DNA of 64,000 nt from Cylindrospermum stagnale PCC 7417 (GCF_000317535.1 NC_019757.1:347001-411000), one strand, 5' to 3'. Shown: positions 53,344-61,390, numbered from the stretch's first letter. Notes: generated by a model from the sequence alone, not told the origin. Made by a program: numbers and translations.

Positions 53344-53550
53344 ATGCAACTCAAAAGATGGGAATCTCCCCGCCGAGAAGGCAGAAATGATAAAGGTAGA
53401 GGTGGTTCTGCCAGAAAGCGACAACTCAAAAAGCAAAGGCAGATGCTGCGACAAAAACTTAAGAATACCCAAAACCCAGATCACAATAAAAACAACAATA
53501 GACAGGGGGAAGAAATTTTAATCTTCCCCCTATTTTTTGCTTTTCCCTGA
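53344..53550 (+). CDS. Small basic hypothetical protein
   Basis: 68 residues. The first 45 residues are very basic (RREGRNDKGRGG, then ARKRQLKKQRQMLRQKLK), like RNA- or DNA-binding tails. The last ~16 codons lie in a terminator hairpin (53504-53537). The frame therefore runs through a transcription end, so the true 3' part may not be translated fully, or this may be an untranslated RNA. No family recognised. Confidence 0.35.
   Translation: MQLKRWESPRREGRNDKGRGGSARKRQLKKQRQMLRQKLKNTQNPDHNKNNNRQGEEILIFPLFFAFP
53504..53538 (+). terminator. Rho-independent terminator
   Basis: Arms AGGGGGAAGA (53504-53513) and its exact complement (53522-53531), loop of eight bases, then ATTTTTTG. It lies inside the 3' end of the open frame at 53344-53550. 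Confidence 0.85.
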
Positions 53551-53743
53551 GGATGCAAATCAAACTGGCGCGTCTTAACAGTATTCAGTTACCGAATTTA
53601 AGTAGTATTTATAGCATTAATTTCCATGTAAGCACACAAAATTATGGAAAATCCCTATCTGGCTGTAGTGCAGGGCAAATATTTTCTAAAAGTACTTGAC
53701 ATAACCCCTAGTCTAGCTGCTATATTATCTAGAGTTGGTTCAT

Positions 53744-53815
53744 TGGGGCGTAGCCAAGTGGTAAGGCAGCGGGTTTTGGTCCCGCCATCCCTAGGTTCGA
53801 ATCCTAGCGCCCCAG
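53744..53815 (+). tRNA. tRNA-Gln (anticodon TTG)
   Basis: 72 nt with acceptor TGGGGCG/CGCCCCA, discriminator G, and T-arm CTAGGTTCGAATCCTAG. The anticodon stem-loop GCGGG-TTTTGGT-CCCGC gives TTG, reading CAA and CAG by wobble. CCA is not encoded. Confidence 0.96.
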
Positions 53816-53820
53816 TTAAT

Positions 53821-53853
53821 AAAAGGGCAGGCTGTTGAGTCTGCCCTTTTATG
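53821..53853 (+). terminator. Terminator after tRNA-Gln
   Basis: Arms AAAAGGGCAG (53821-53830) and CTGCCCTTTT (53841-53850) with a 10-base loop, just downstream of the tRNA. The paired A/T ends make it bidirectional. Confidence 0.85.
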
Positions 53854-53883
53854 TTTTTATCTTCGACATTTTCAGACATCCTC

Positions 53884-54013
53884 AGGACTTACGCACAAGT
53901 AACGCAAAAACGTAGACCGTGCGTTAGGGAACGCATCATACCTGTAGGGTGCATTCCCTAACGCATCAAAAAAGCCTAAACAAAGAGTAAATTTCTGCGG
54001 TGCGTAAGTCCTA
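53884..54013. mobile_element. MITE-like element after tRNA-Gln
   Basis: Terminal inverted repeats AGGACTTACGCAC (53884-53896) and GTGCGTAAGTCCT (54000-54012). Inside is the palindromic unit GTAGGGTGCATTCCC in several forms. Related to the element at 40363-40535. No coding capacity. Confidence 0.75.
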
Positions 54014-54077
54014 GAGAATTGTTTGATAGCATCCATTGGGTTGGATAAGCCACCTGTCCAGAGTTTATCCCAGAGCC

Positions 54078-54191
54078 AGGGAATAAATTCCCTGTCTAAT
54101 AGCTGAAGTCGGTTTAAACCGACTATTTTTTTATGATAATTTTAGTCCGTTTTAACGGACTTTTGCTTTGAGACAGGAAATTGATTTCCTG
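54078..54191. repeat. REP-like hairpins left of second RAYT
   Basis: AGGGAATAAATTCCCT (54078-54093), GTCGGTTTAAACCGAC (54108-54123), GTCCGTTTTAACGGAC (54145-54160) and AGGAAATTGATTTCCT (54176-54190) are separate perfect or near-perfect hairpins. The same families recur on the right side at 54863-54912. Confidence 0.85.
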
Positions 54192-54328
54192 GCGTTCTGG
54201 TGTTCTGGCGTTCTGGTGTTCTGGCGTTCTGGTGTTCTGGCGTTCTGGTGTTCTGGCGTTCTGGTGTTCTGGCGTTCTGGTGTTCTGGCGTTCTGGTGTT
54301 CTGGCGTTCTGGCGTTCTGGCGTTCTGT
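54189..54328. repeat. 8-bp tandem repeat array
   Basis: About 17 copies of an octamer of the form TTCTGGCG or TTCTGGTG, alternating for most of the array and with the last copies all of the first type. It can encode eight-residue repeats on either strand but has no credible gene. Confidence 0.9.
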
Positions 54329-54349
54329 AGTTTATTATCAATGGGTAAG

Positions 54350-54790
54350 TTATTTTTTTGGGGTTTGAGGAGGTTTATCTAAATCTGTTTCTTGTTCTAA
54401 TAATGCAATTGTCGTTCCCTGCAAATGATGTATTTTTTGATTATGCACATAATCAATGGCTTCTTGTAATTGCTTACCGCCTATAGAAAATACACCATAT
54501 CCCTCCTGCCAAGCAAATTGTTGCTTTAGATTACCTAAAGAATGATTATAATGATAGGAACTACTACCTTTTAAAGTTTTCACAAATTCAGCAATAGATA
54601 ATTTAGGAGGAATAGACACCACGAAATGAATATGGTCTTGAATTCCACCAATAGCATGAATGATACACCCTAAATGATCGGCCTTCCCAATTAAATAACC
54701 ATAAAATTTTTCCTCTATATCATTAGTGATCAAAGGCTCGCGTTTTTTCGTAGCCCAAACAATATGATAATACAACCGCCACAAAGCCAT
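54350..54790 (-). CDS. IS200/IS605-like Y1 transposase (RAYT-type)
   Basis: 146 residues. The HUH motif is IQDHIHFVVS near residue 52 (His-x-His), and the catalytic Tyr lies in EAIDYVHNQKIHHLQ near residue 115. The N-terminus YYHIVWATKKREPLI is typical of TnpA. It lacks IS605-type TnpB. It is flanked by REP-like hairpins on both sides and an octamer array, like REP-associated transposases. The first ~130 residues are intact. It would cut single-stranded hairpin DNA. C-terminal tail is longer and Pro/Lys-rich. Confidence 0.85.
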   Translation of the reverse strand: MALWRLYYHIVWATKKREPLITNDIEEKFYGYLIGKADHLGCIIHAIGGIQDHIHFVVSIPPKLSIAEFVKTLKGSSSYHYNHSLGNLKQQFAWQEGYGVFSIGGKQLQEAIDYVHNQKIHHLQGTTIALLEQETDLDKPPQTPKK

Positions 54791-54862
54791 AATTGATTTT
54801 AAAAAAAATTTATCATAATAAAATATATCATTTTTCTAACAAAAGTGTTTCCTGATCATATT

Positions 54863-54912
54863 AGTCGGTTTTAACCAACTTTAGCTATTAGACAGGGAAT
54901 TTATTCCCTGGC
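54863..54912. repeat. REP-like hairpins right of second RAYT
   Basis: AGTCGGTTTTAACCAACT (54863-54880) and AGACAGGGAATTTATTCCC (from 54890) belong to the same two hairpin families as the left flank. Confidence 0.8.
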
Positions 54913-54968
54913 TAAATGTCTAAATGTCGCTGGCTTTTGAGCCTAATTCGAGTTCGGTTAGCACAATT

Positions 54969-55859
54969 TTAATTAGAATCTTGTTTTGTAAATTTGGTTT
55001 CGCAATATGTCTTTAATTCAGTTATGATTTTTGTTGAAGTCTTATAAGATTCACCAAAATATTCATCATCAAATCCTAGAAAGTTTGTCTCATTCAATGA
55101 GAAATTTAATTCATTACCTGTATCCCCTTTCATAAGTTCTAGGATTTTAAGATTGTATTCTTGATTACAAAACCATCCACAATGTACGCCAGCATTGCGT
55201 CGTAAACACATTTCACAATAAGTTAATTTTCCCAATCTAATTAAATTTTTATCTCCTAAATATGTAACAAGTTCGGTAAGATAATCAAAAGGTTTTTGTC
55301 CCATCAAATTCCTCACATGAGAAACTATTTGCTCATCCATTAATTTGATAATAGTTTCGTCTTTTCCGGTTCCCAAGAGATGATTTACATCATTAAATTT
55401 GACTTGAAATATTTTTTTGTTTCCAAGCTTTTCTGGATATGCTTGCAAAATTAATAATAACATCTGCGAAAAATAATCATCTAAAGTGGATATTATGCTA
55501 ATAAATAACTGATGATATATGAAAGCAAACATCTTTTTATTTTCAGGAAAATCAATCTTGTAATATTCAAAGTTATCAAATTTTCCAAAATTTTCTGGTA
55601 TTAAGGAAGCTACTTCATCTGCATTATCTTGAATGAGAAGTTTGCTAGAGTTATCTATTCTTGACTGATAAGTTGAGTTACCTAAATCCAATTTATTTAA
55701 GTCAGATTCTGTTCTCTTAATTGAATCGTTTACAAAAAATGTACACTTCAGTATTGCTTTTAAAGTCTTAATTTTTTGCTGAGATAAAATTTGAATATTC
55801 TCAACTAATTTTTCTTGACGTTGATTCAATATTTCTTGTAATTGATTCATCTTAATCAC
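54969..55859 (-). CDS. Candidate HEPN-domain protein
   Basis: 296 residues. Mostly helical. The region at 213-238 reads TYCEMCLRRNAGVHCGWFCN and holds R221-N-A-G-V-H226, an R-x4-H motif with a polar residue after the Arg, followed by G/N and Tyr. This is the shape of the HEPN RNase active site (RN-x3-H, VHxxG-x-VNxxYL in related proteins). The N-terminal ~100 residues are coiled and acidic. HEPN proteins are often RNases of toxin-antitoxin or defence systems. No antitoxin is adjacent. Position in a mobile-element-rich island fits a defence role. The assignment rests on one motif. Confidence 0.5.
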   Translation of the reverse strand: MIKMNQLQEILNQRQEKLVENIQILSQQKIKTLKAILKCTFFVNDSIKRTESDLNKLDLGNSTYQSRIDNSSKLLIQDNADEVASLIPENFGKFDNFEYYKIDFPENKKMFAFIYHQLFISIISTLDDYFSQMLLLILQAYPEKLGNKKIFQVKFNDVNHLLGTGKDETIIKLMDEQIVSHVRNLMGQKPFDYLTELVTYLGDKNLIRLGKLTYCEMCLRRNAGVHCGWFCNQEYNLKILELMKGDTGNELNFSLNETNFLGFDDEYFGESYKTSTKIITELKTYCETKFTKQDSN

Positions 55860-56398
55860 CGATTAAATATAAATTAAGCAGCCAACTGTTCTGCAAACCC
55901 TAACAAATCATCAACCTCATCATCAGAAAAAACCTATCAACAGCATTCCTGTTCCTCATAATCAGGAATCGCATCCAACTCTAAAATAAACCGCAGAAAC
56001 GCCGGCAAACTGCCCACCTTCAACCTGTAAGCCTTGCGAATATTCGACTCAGAAAACCGCTATACCACCCCCCAAACCTTGCTGGGGATTACGGCTGTGT
56101 TTTCTGGTATTGGCTTCACTCAAAGACATTGCAGCATTCTGAAAGCGTGACCGAGGGACAAGGGCAGAAATTCACCCTTGTTTCTGAGTATTCCCATAAA
56201 CAGCGGCGGAAATCAGATTGCCTTTCCCCGCATACCGCGTATTTCTATGAAGATGAGCAAATTTCTGCCCTAAAGGCGAACAAAATGCATAATTAGTAGG
56301 AGGTGGCAACCTCCTGGGTTGGAGAGCCGTCTCACTTGAGTTGTAGACGCTATAATCCAGAGCGTCAAATCAGATAGTAACGAGATTAGACGATCAGC
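55860..56398. other. Intergenic region with decayed gene
   Basis: Minus-strand fragment at about 55940-56060 encodes IRKAYRLKVGSLPAFLRFIL and ends EEQECC before a stop; a further ~15 codons (EVDDLLGFAEQLAA) lie nearer the HEPN gene. It looks like a broken small gene of unknown family. A 12-bp inverted repeat (AGGGCAGAAATT at 56161 and its complement at 56260-56271) lies right of it, plus a hairpin AGGAGGTGGCAACCTCCT near 56298-56316. No intact gene. Confidence 0.45.
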
Positions 56399-57544
56399 AT
56401 GAAATTCCAACTGTTCTTAGGCGCTTTACTTTCCCAGATTAAAGGACGTCATTGGTGGATAGGTATCTTTTTCTGGATGGCTTTGGTTGCTCCTGCTCAA
56501 GCATCCGTAATTCTGCGTGTGGCAATTGAGAGGGGTGTAAATCAGGTAAAAATCGGCGCTTCCACGACTGCAATGGTCAAAGATAGTGCTGGTCGTACTC
56601 TCGGACAATTACCGGCGATGAGTGCGTTTTCTGCCCAAGCGATTCCTGGTGGAGTAGCTTTGGATCGGTGGCGGTCTGGTTTATTTTGGATTGAGCCGAC
56701 AGGTAAGGGATTCGTTTATATTGGCGATCGCTGGTATCGGGGTAGAACTCTTGTTGTACCCACAGAAAAAGGCTTAACCGCTGTTAATTGGGTTGATTTA
56801 GAAGAATATCTCTACAGCGTTATCGGTGGCGAAATGAATACTAGCTGGCCCCAAGAAGCCCTGAAAGCCCAAGCGATCGCCGCCCGTACCTACGCCCTCT
56901 ACGAACGGGAGAGACAGCGCAATAATCCCGTTTATGATGTAGGCGATAGCCCGGATCGCTGGCAAATTTACAAAGGTGTAATTAGTGAATCTCGTAACAC
57001 TTATAACCCCGTGGACGCCACAGCAGGAAAGGTACTAACTTATAACAACAAAATTATTCTCTCGGTCTTTCATGCTTGTTCTGGCGGACACACCGAAAAC
57101 GTTGAAGATGTTTGGACAAGCAAGGAGCCTTACCTGCGTGCTGTGCAAGACTACGATCAAAATATCAGCGAGTGCAATTGGGTAAAAACCTTCACCCCTA
57201 GGGAAATTAGCGCCAGAATTTCTGGTGTAGGCAATGTAAAAAGTATGACTCCAGAGTCCTTCTCGCCTTTCCGCAGCGTGAAAATGTTAAAAATTATCGG
57301 TGACAGGGGCACAAAAGTGTTACAAGGCGAAGAAGTGCGGACTGCCCTCAGACTTAAAAGTACACGTTTTAGCGTCAGCAAAGGGGCAAATGGTAGCTTT
57401 GTCTTGCAAGGTTCAGGCTATGGTCATGCTGTAGGTATGAGTCAGTGGGGGGCTTACAGTTTGGCTAAACGAGGAGCGAACTATTTGCAAATTTTAGGGC
57501 ATTATTACCAAGGCGTAGCTTTAACACCTATTCAGGCTAAGTAG
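56399..57544 (+). CDS. SpoIID/LytB-domain protein
   Basis: 381 residues with a signal peptide (WWIGIFFWMALVAPAQASVI, cleavage near ASV). The SpoIID domain shows VDLEEYLYSVIGGEMNTSWP and ALKAQAIAARTYALYE (catalytic Glu region), then ACSGGHTENVEDVW and GSGYGHAVGMSQWGAYSLAK near the C-terminus. SpoIID/LytB proteins are peptidoglycan lytic transglycosylases or their enhancers; in Bacillus SpoIID cuts denuded glycan. It acts outside the cytoplasmic membrane on the wall. Single gene; P450 pseudogene follows convergently. Confidence 0.92.
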   Translation: MKFQLFLGALLSQIKGRHWWIGIFFWMALVAPAQASVILRVAIERGVNQVKIGASTTAMVKDSAGRTLGQLPAMSAFSAQAIPGGVALDRWRSGLFWIEPTGKGFVYIGDRWYRGRTLVVPTEKGLTAVNWVDLEEYLYSVIGGEMNTSWPQEALKAQAIAARTYALYERERQRNNPVYDVGDSPDRWQIYKGVISESRNTYNPVDATAGKVLTYNNKIILSVFHACSGGHTENVEDVWTSKEPYLRAVQDYDQNISECNWVKTFTPREISARISGVGNVKSMTPESFSPFRSVKMLKIIGDRGTKVLQGEEVRTALRLKSTRFSVSKGANGSFVLQGSGYGHAVGMSQWGAYSLAKRGANYLQILGHYYQGVALTPIQAK

Positions 57545-57589
57545 CCAGCCTAACACCCCCGTGTCTTTAAACCGGGGAGTGTCAATTGC

Positions 57590-58398
57590 CTATAACATTT
57601 TGGCAACTGTCCGCACAGTACTTGCGTGTATGCATGGCGTGGAAACCATCTGCATTCCTGCTGGTGCGGCGAGAGTTAAACCACGGCGCACAGGATGCAC
57701 CACAGGACGCTTGTTTACCAGCGATAATTGAAACCGCGACAGAATAGTGAAGAAAGCAATTTTCATTTCATACTGTGCAAAAGCCATACCAATACAGCGA
57801 CGACTACCGCCACCAAAAGGTAAATATTCATAAGGAGAAAATTGCCTTTCTAAAAAGCGTTCTGGTTTAAATTGCTGAGATTGGGGGTAGACTTCTTCGC
57901 GATGGTGGGCTAAATAAATACTAGGGATGATTACCGTATTCTCTGGCAGTTTGTAACCCATGATTTCAATTGGGGTTTTGACAATCCGCACAAAAGTAGC
58001 GATCGCAATTGGGTATATTCGCAGGGTCTCTTGGCAAAATGCTGTTAAATAGGGCAATTTAGCAATGTCACTCGGCTCTGGATTGACTCCTAAAGTTTCT
58101 AGTTCCCAGAGCAATTTTTCACCATTAAAGAGCGATCGCCCAGTAAAAATCTTAAGCCCCTATTTCCCCTACCAGCCTCAAAATGGCTGGAATCAGCAGT
58201 AAAAATCTGCTCTAGGGCTTCCGGTTGGCTGAAGTACACAAGATGGGTATCCCCTCGACCCCAGATAGTGAAGCTATCACCATATATTTTGGCGAAATCC
58301 TCCACATATTTTACTGGCTGACCAATAAACTTGACCATCCGCAAAAAGCGCGGCATTTTTGGCCCATCCGGTAAACTTTTCCTCGCTGTCATAGACAT
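57590..58398 (-). pseudogene. Cytochrome P450 with large internal deletion and frameshift
   Basis: The N-terminal part (58398 to about 58115, beginning MSMTARKSLPDGPKMPRFLR) and C-terminal part (58114 to 57590) lie in different frames. The C-terminal part has the heme loop FGGGSRRCIGMAFAQYE with the Cys ligand and the ExxR helix (CQETLRIYP). The junction near 58115-58135 joins GDRSLM directly to the EKLLWELETLG helix, removing about 170-190 residues that include the I-helix. The family is CYP110-like by pattern. The Cys ligand and heme loop remain, but the protein cannot fold as a P450. Inactive relic. Confidence 0.85.
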
Positions 58399-58479
58399 TT
58401 ATGGAAATTGATGGCTGGTGAATCTTTATTGTGGCGATTTTTCTGCACTTGGGGGCCACGCAAAGCTGTATATTTATAA

Positions 58480-58737
58480 ATATGGCAGCATCGTTCGTAA
58501 GACGACTACCGCAGTCAATCTGGCTGTAAACTTTACGAGGGAAAAAAATAATTCTGATTGATGCAGATATTCCAGATTTTGCCAGTTGGTGGTTTTGGCG
58601 CAATCAGCAAGTAATAGAATTTGATCTAGCCCAAGAAACCGATCCGCAACTTTTAGCTGTCTTCTTGGAGACAGTCAGGGAAGCCGTTATCCCTGTAGGC
58701 ATTCCCCATCGGGTACTGCTAACTAAAACAGTGTGAT
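58480..58737 (+). pseudogene. Decayed ParA-family ATPase
   Basis: The Walker-type tail KTTTAVNLAVNFTRE is read at about 58497-58545 in one frame. The following KKIILIDADIPDFASWWFW and FDLAQETDPQLLA are in another frame, so there is a frameshift near 58548. A large internal stretch is missing: PQLLA runs straight into VETVREAVIPVGIPHRVLLT, which normally lies near the C-terminal third. The protein stops at 58737. It precedes the coiled-coil gene by 12 bp. It was probably a partition-type partner of that gene. Confidence 0.7.
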
Positions 58738-58748
58738 CGGAGGAAATA

Positions 58749-59303
58749 ATGATTAAAAAACGTCTCGCCGACTTACTACAAAAAGAAATGCAAAAATTTA
58801 CACCCCTCGAAGGTGAATCTGCGATTGAAATTACTGCTGAGGTAGTGGCAGAAAATGCTTCCCCAGATGCCTCAGAACCAACAGCAGATACAACTGCTAC
58901 AAAGCGCACAAGCCCAACTAAGATGGATTTAGAAGCAACGGTCGAAGAGTTGCGTGATAATTTGGCACAAGCTCAGAAAAAAGAAGCTTCTTTCCAGCAG
59001 CAAATTAGTAATTTAAAATCAGCTTTGTCAGAACAAGAATCATCAGGAGAACGGTTAGCAAAAGAGCTTGACGAAACTAAAAAAACAGCTTTACAACTAG
59101 CGGAAGCTAATTCCCAGTTGATTGAAGAAATTAATAATTTAAAACAAGCAAAAGAACCAGTTAATGCACTGGTAAAGGAACCGATTAAGGAAGCTTACAA
59201 TTCTCTTAGCTACAGAAAATCCCACAGATCAACTGAAAGGCTACAAGAGAGACCCACAGGAAGTAATGAAAATTTCGCTGACAATACTTGGTTGTATGAT
59301 TAG
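58749..59303 (+). CDS. Coiled-coil hypothetical protein, former ParA partner
   Basis: 184 residues. GATCGGAGGAAATA precedes the ATG, a good ribosome-binding site. The protein begins MIKKRLADLLQKEMQKF, then an acidic Ala/Thr linker and a long heptad coiled coil (about 60-135, from MDLEATVEELRDNLAQAQKK on). The C-terminus is basic (YRKSHRSTERLQERP). It directly follows the ParA remnant in the same direction, and such pairs (ParA plus coiled-coil adaptor) occur in cyanobacteria. It may be left without its partner. Function unknown. Confidence 0.65.
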   Translation: MIKKRLADLLQKEMQKFTPLEGESAIEITAEVVAENASPDASEPTADTTATKRTSPTKMDLEATVEELRDNLAQAQKKEASFQQQISNLKSALSEQESSGERLAKELDETKKTALQLAEANSQLIEEINNLKQAKEPVNALVKEPIKEAYNSLSYRKSHRSTERLQERPTGSNENFADNTWLYD

Positions 59304-59306
59304 AAT

Positions 59307-60194
59307 TTAACTCCGAAATTCTAAAATATGTTGGGCGGTGATTTGTGGTTGTTCTAGGTGAGGAACGTGACCAGATTCTTGAATCCAAATAAGTTTACTC
59401 TGGGGAATTGCCTTTTGAAACTTCTGGGCATCCCCAGTACCCAAAATCTTATCGGCATCGCCCCACAAAATTAACGTTGGTTGCTTAATTCGTGCGAGTT
59501 GGTCAAGTCTAAAAGCACCGTAACCACCACTTTTGGTAAAAGCAATCAATGCTTGACCCCAATTGGGCATTTGTAGGTGTAATGCTCCGCAATATAAAGC
59601 ATCGAGAGAAACCAGGCTAGGATTTTTGTAAGCGGTGCGGGAAATACGATCGCGAATTTTGGGATTACGCAAAATTCCAGTTGCGAAAGAATCCAACGGC
59701 GGAAACATTAATTTGCTTAACGGTGAACCACCCTTCAAACCCGCACTGTCAATTAACACAAGCTTTTGCACCACGGACGGGTAAGTGAGAGTGAAATCAA
59801 TCGCTGTTGCACCCCCCATTGAAGCACCCACCAAAATAACTGGTTGGTTAATTAGGGTTTTCCAAAAATAATAAAGATGGGTTTTAATAGCATTTGAGCT
59901 ATAGGCAATTCCTGGAAGTCTTTCTGTAAAGCCAAAACCCAATAAATCCACTGCCCAAGTTTCATTATCTTCCCCCAGCAGTGGTATCAGCCTGCGAAAT
60001 TCTAAAACAGAACTGTCGAAACCGTGAATTAATAATATAGGTGTTACGCCACTTCCCTGGTGTATATAGGTTGTGGTGATCGATTCAGTAGTTAGGGAAG
60101 TAGCGATCGCTTGACTTTCAATACTCTGAGCTAAACTAACCGAGGCTGGTTCTGTTAATTGCCCAACAGCGGCAGGTAAAAACCTTGGAAACAT
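59307..60194 (-). CDS. Alpha/beta hydrolase
   Basis: 295 residues. The nucleophile elbow is LVGASMGGATAIDF (G-x-S-x-G) near residue 125. The oxyanion-side motif ILLIHGFDSSVLEFRRLIPL (HG) lies near residue 55, and the catalytic His is in ESGHVPHLEQPQ near residue 275. A Asp is expected in the LWGDADKILG strand. This resembles epoxide-hydrolase/lipase-like family members. Substrate unknown. Cytoplasmic; divergent from the small membrane gene at 60230. Confidence 0.85.
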   Translation of the reverse strand: MFPRFLPAAVGQLTEPASVSLAQSIESQAIATSLTTESITTTYIHQGSGVTPILLIHGFDSSVLEFRRLIPLLGEDNETWAVDLLGFGFTERLPGIAYSSNAIKTHLYYFWKTLINQPVILVGASMGGATAIDFTLTYPSVVQKLVLIDSAGLKGGSPLSKLMFPPLDSFATGILRNPKIRDRISRTAYKNPSLVSLDALYCGALHLQMPNWGQALIAFTKSGGYGAFRLDQLARIKQPTLILWGDADKILGTGDAQKFQKAIPQSKLIWIQESGHVPHLEQPQITAQHILEFRS

Positions 60195-60229
60195 AAGTCT
60201 TAGTTTACAAATAAGAAATTGAAGTTTTT

Positions 60230-60433
60230 ATGGCAGCAAATCGGTTCTTGAGTTTTCCCTTAAATGCCTTGATTATGCTCTTGGCAGCCATGTTTGTGTT
60301 TATCCAAGGATACAACATTGGTGGATTAGTCGGTCTGGGCATATTTATAATTAGTTTTTCGCCAATTTATGCCGTTTTGACTGGTAGCATATTCAGTTGG
60401 CTATTGTCAGATAACAGAGGTGTAGGGGTGTAA
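60230..60433 (+). CDS. Small membrane protein
   Basis: 67 residues with two membrane helices (ALIMLLAAMFVFIQGYNI and GLGIFIISFSPIYAVLTGSI). A short basic N-terminus and an acidic-neutral tail (LLSDNRGVGV) follow. A small cyanobacterial membrane protein of unknown function. It starts divergently 35 bp from the hydrolase gene. Confidence 0.6.
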   Translation: MAANRFLSFPLNALIMLLAAMFVFIQGYNIGGLVGLGIFIISFSPIYAVLTGSIFSWLLSDNRGVGV

Positions 60434-60635
60434 TTTATGCACCTCACTAAGTGACAAACTACTGTAATTTTAATTTTTTCACGCAGAGGAGAGGCGATAT
60501 CGCCTCCGAGGAGCGGTTACGCCATCGGATGTGAGCAGGAATCCAGCGTTACAGAAAATTTTCCCACGCTTCAACAATGGAACCAAAGCCTCGTACAATT
60601 AATATCACTTATCTCTGTATCGGGAGAATAAAGCC
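60434..60635. other. Intergenic region upstream of ccmK3
   Basis: About 200 bp with GC-rich palindrome GGCGATATCGCC near 60492-60505. It must hold the ccmK3-ccmK4 promoter; no specific box was assigned. GGGAGA precedes the ccmK3 ATG. Confidence 0.35.
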
Positions 60636-60947
60636 ATGCCCATAGCGGTTGGCGTAATTGAAACTTTAGGTTTTCCTGCTGTGTTAGCCGCAGCAGATGC
60701 AATGGTCAAGTCTGCCAGCGTTACCATTGTGTACTACGGCATAGCCGAAGGTGCTCGCCTAATAGTCGCCGTAAGGGGACAGGTTGCTGAAGTCCAAACA
60801 GCAGTTACAGCTGGCATCGCTGCTGGAGAAGAAGTTCATGGTGGTCAGGTAATCACCCACTACATTGTTCCCAATCCCCCGGAAAATGTGGAAACAATTC
60901 TACCAATCCACTTCACCTCAAAATCAGAACCTTTCCGAATCTTCTAG
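60636..60947 (+). CDS. ccmK3: Carboxysome shell protein CcmK3
   Basis: 103 residues, a single BMC domain. [20 protein letters not shown] (N-terminal), TIVYYGIAEGARLIVAVRG (pore-loop region reading IAEG instead of KIGSG of CcmK1/2), and IVPNPPENVETILPI (C-terminal strand). The pore variation and direct ccmK4 partner identify CcmK3. It forms hexamers or mixed hexamers with CcmK4 in the carboxysome shell and would change metabolite passage. ATG with GGGAGA upstream. Operon with ccmK4, 92 bp apart. Confidence 0.92.
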   Translation: MPIAVGVIETLGFPAVLAAADAMVKSASVTIVYYGIAEGARLIVAVRGQVAEVQTAVTAGIAAGEEVHGGQVITHYIVPNPPENVETILPIHFTSKSEPFRIF

Positions 60948-61039
60948 GCAAATTCGCCATCAAAATTTGTAACGAAGCTTCGTCGTAAAAATAACTTGTA
61001 GCATTTAGTACTTAGGTTTATTCATACAGGAGATTGTTA

Positions 61040-61390
61040 ATGTCACTACAGGCTGTTGGATCATTAGAAACTAAAGGTTTTCCTGCTGTGCTAGCAGCAG
61101 CAGATGCTATGGTTAAAGCCGGTCGAGTTACCCTAGTTGGTTATATCAGAGTAGGTAGCGCCCGCTTTACAATTAATATCCGTGGGGATGTATCTGAAGT
61201 TAAGGCTGCTATGGCTGCTGGTGTCGACGCTGTAGAAAAGGTTTATGGTGGCACTTTGGAATCATGGGTAATTATTCCTCGTCCCCATGAAAACGTCGAA
61301 GCCGTTTTGCCAATTTCCTACACAGAAGAAGTTCAACAATACCGAGATTCTGTAGAAAACCCCATCGTCAGATCTGGAAATGGAAGATAG
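61040..61390 (+). CDS. ccmK4: Carboxysome shell protein CcmK4
   Basis: 116 residues from the ATG at 61040 ([20 protein letters not shown]); a TTG at 61034 is less likely because AGGAGA is correctly spaced for the ATG. Single BMC domain; pore loop [16 protein letters not shown], typical of CcmK4, and [15 protein letters not shown] at the end. A ~15-residue C-terminal extension follows. It pairs with CcmK3, encoded 92 bp upstream. Subset of beta-cyanobacterial shells; the ccmK1-N operon lies elsewhere. Confidence 0.93.
   Translation: MSLQAVGSLETKGFPAVLAAADAMVKAGRVTLVGYIRVGSARFTINIRGDVSEVKAAMAAGVDAVEKVYGGTLESWVIIPRPHENVEAVLPISYTEEVQQYRDSVENPIVRSGNGR

Noticed and set aside
54123-54382. Octamer-encoded Arg-Thr-Pro-Glu-His or Phe-Trp-Arg-Ser repeat proteins
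   Set aside because: 24 bp is a common multiple of the 8-bp unit and a codon, so any frame stays open; no start or family support.
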